This document shows positions 41,486 to 41,980 of a stretch of 41,980 bases of DNA, piece after piece. Made by a program: the position numbers and the translations under genes. Source of the DNA: Candidatus Acidiferrales bacterium. GTDB taxonomy: Bacteria; Acidobacteriota; Terriglobia; Acidiferrales; UBA7541. The notes beneath the pieces were generated by a model that was given only the letters and a program-made list of their open reading frames with translations, searched no databases and was not told where the DNA came from. Position 1 is the first letter of the stretch, and every line of letters begins with the position of its first letter. Location of the stretch: assembly GCA_030037225.1 (NCBI GenBank), contig JASHRU010000100.1:1-41980 (forward strand). The letters are read 5' to 3'.

Positions 41486-41980
41486 TCAGAACTCGGTCCT
41501 GAAGAATGGCCTCAGAACAATCGCTGCCACCAGCGTAAGCACGACGTAAGTGGGCAGCCAGGTTGTGCTGACCGGCCCGAGCGTCAGTGGCCGGCCGGGA
41601 TAGCGGATGGATATGCAGGAGACAGGGCTTGACTGCGGCAGTCCGGGCTCGCCGGGATCTAGCCATCGATCAAGCCAGCCGCCGCGCAGGCGCCGGGTGG
41701 ACAGGCGCTCTAGGCCAACGCCGGTGACGATTTCCTTTGAAATGCTTGCGGCGCCGTCGTTCACCAGAATTTCCCAGCGGCCGACGAGACGCGTCTCCAG
41801 GCGCGCAATCACCTCGCGATCGGCAGGGATGCGAATCAGAGGTGCCGTTTCCACCACGCCCTCGGGGAGCTGGAGTGAGATGCGATCTGCGGCGGCGCGA
41901 TCGTCTACTCGTACGATCAGTAACGCAGGATCGCCTGGCAGGAACGGCCGCGAGTTGAGGCGCAGGTCCATCTGCGGAAT
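41486..41980 (-). CDS. Membrane-anchored protein, 5' end outside window
   Basis: The C-terminal part (at least 161 residues) of a gene running in from the right edge; the frame is still open at the last base, so the ATG at 41971 is probably internal. The visible part has beta-rich segments (LPGDPALLIVRVDDRAAADRI, then REVIARLETRLVGRWEILVND) and ends in one membrane helix (TYVVLTLVAAIVLRPFF) with a short basic tail, suggesting a periplasmic domain anchored at its C-terminus. No motif is recognised. It is 2 bp upstream of the alkaline-phosphatase-family gene. Confidence 0.7.
   Translation of the reverse strand: MPQMDLRLNSRPFLPGDPALLIVRVDDRAAADRISLQLPEGVVETAPLIRIPADREVIARLETRLVGRWEILVNDGAASISKEIVTGVGLERLSTRRLRGGWLDRWLDPGEPGLPQSSPVSCISIRYPGRPLTLGPVSTTWLPTYVVLTLVAAIVLRPFFRTEF

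Overview
The window reads as chromosomal DNA of a GC-rich Gram-negative bacterium. An outer membrane is implied by lipid A genes (lpxA, lpxI), a TolC-type channel, a TonB-domain protein and an RlpA-type SPOR lipoprotein. The mix of YVTN beta-propeller repeats, small secreted proteins, many secreted peptidases and the lpx/miaA/hflX order suggests Acidobacteriota. That placement is inference from gene content, since no rRNA or other marker is present. There is no tRNA, rRNA, insertion sequence, phage gene or CRISPR array; this is mostly core metabolism and envelope biology with a few lineage-specific genes.

Layout. (1) 1-1.7 kb: the end of a secreted YVTN repeat protein, a 382-bp gap with two DnaA-box-like 9-mers, and a small membrane protein. 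(2) 1.8-8.7 kb, minus strand: a tightly packed run fabZ-lpxA-lpxI-Gfo/Idh oxidoreductase-TonB-domain protein-31-residue membrane peptide-miaA-hflX, with 4-bp start/stop overlaps at most junctions. It links lipid A synthesis, an envelope protein and tRNA/ribosome care. (3) 9.0-10.4 kb: two secreted proteins of unknown role. (4) 10.6-15.6 kb, minus strand: a tripartite EmrAB-TolC-type efflux operon ending in a cytidylate-kinase-like gene. It is divergent from an M20 peptidase across an intergenic region holding two concentric palindromes. (5) 17-24.6 kb: a glycine-zipper secreted protein; a TPR/peptidase-MA protein head to head with an M1-type peptidase; a coiled-coil protein-rlpA-HIT operon; and a zinc-ribbon rhomboid protease. 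(6) 24.6-32.8 kb, minus strand: trpC-trpF-trpB-small membrane protein-trpA-tyrA, then acetoacetyl-CoA synthetase, an unknown 102-residue protein, pgsA and a Usp protein. trpE, trpG and trpD are not in the window. (7) 33-35.1 kb: an exported S9 prolyl-oligopeptidase-family peptidase. (8) 35.2-36.9 kb: a protein joining a receiver-like domain, one membrane helix, a coiled coil and a trypsin-type protease. (9) 37-42 kb, minus strand: a ProX/ProW/ProV-type quaternary-amine ABC importer behind an exported alkaline-phosphatase-superfamily enzyme and a membrane-anchored protein cut by the window end.

The points that most deserve a second look are the receiver-TM-protease fusion, the concentric palindromes between tolC and the M20 peptidase gene, the phosphodiesterase/amine-importer operon, and two small membrane proteins embedded in conserved operons: 31 residues before miaA, and 73 residues between trpB and trpA.
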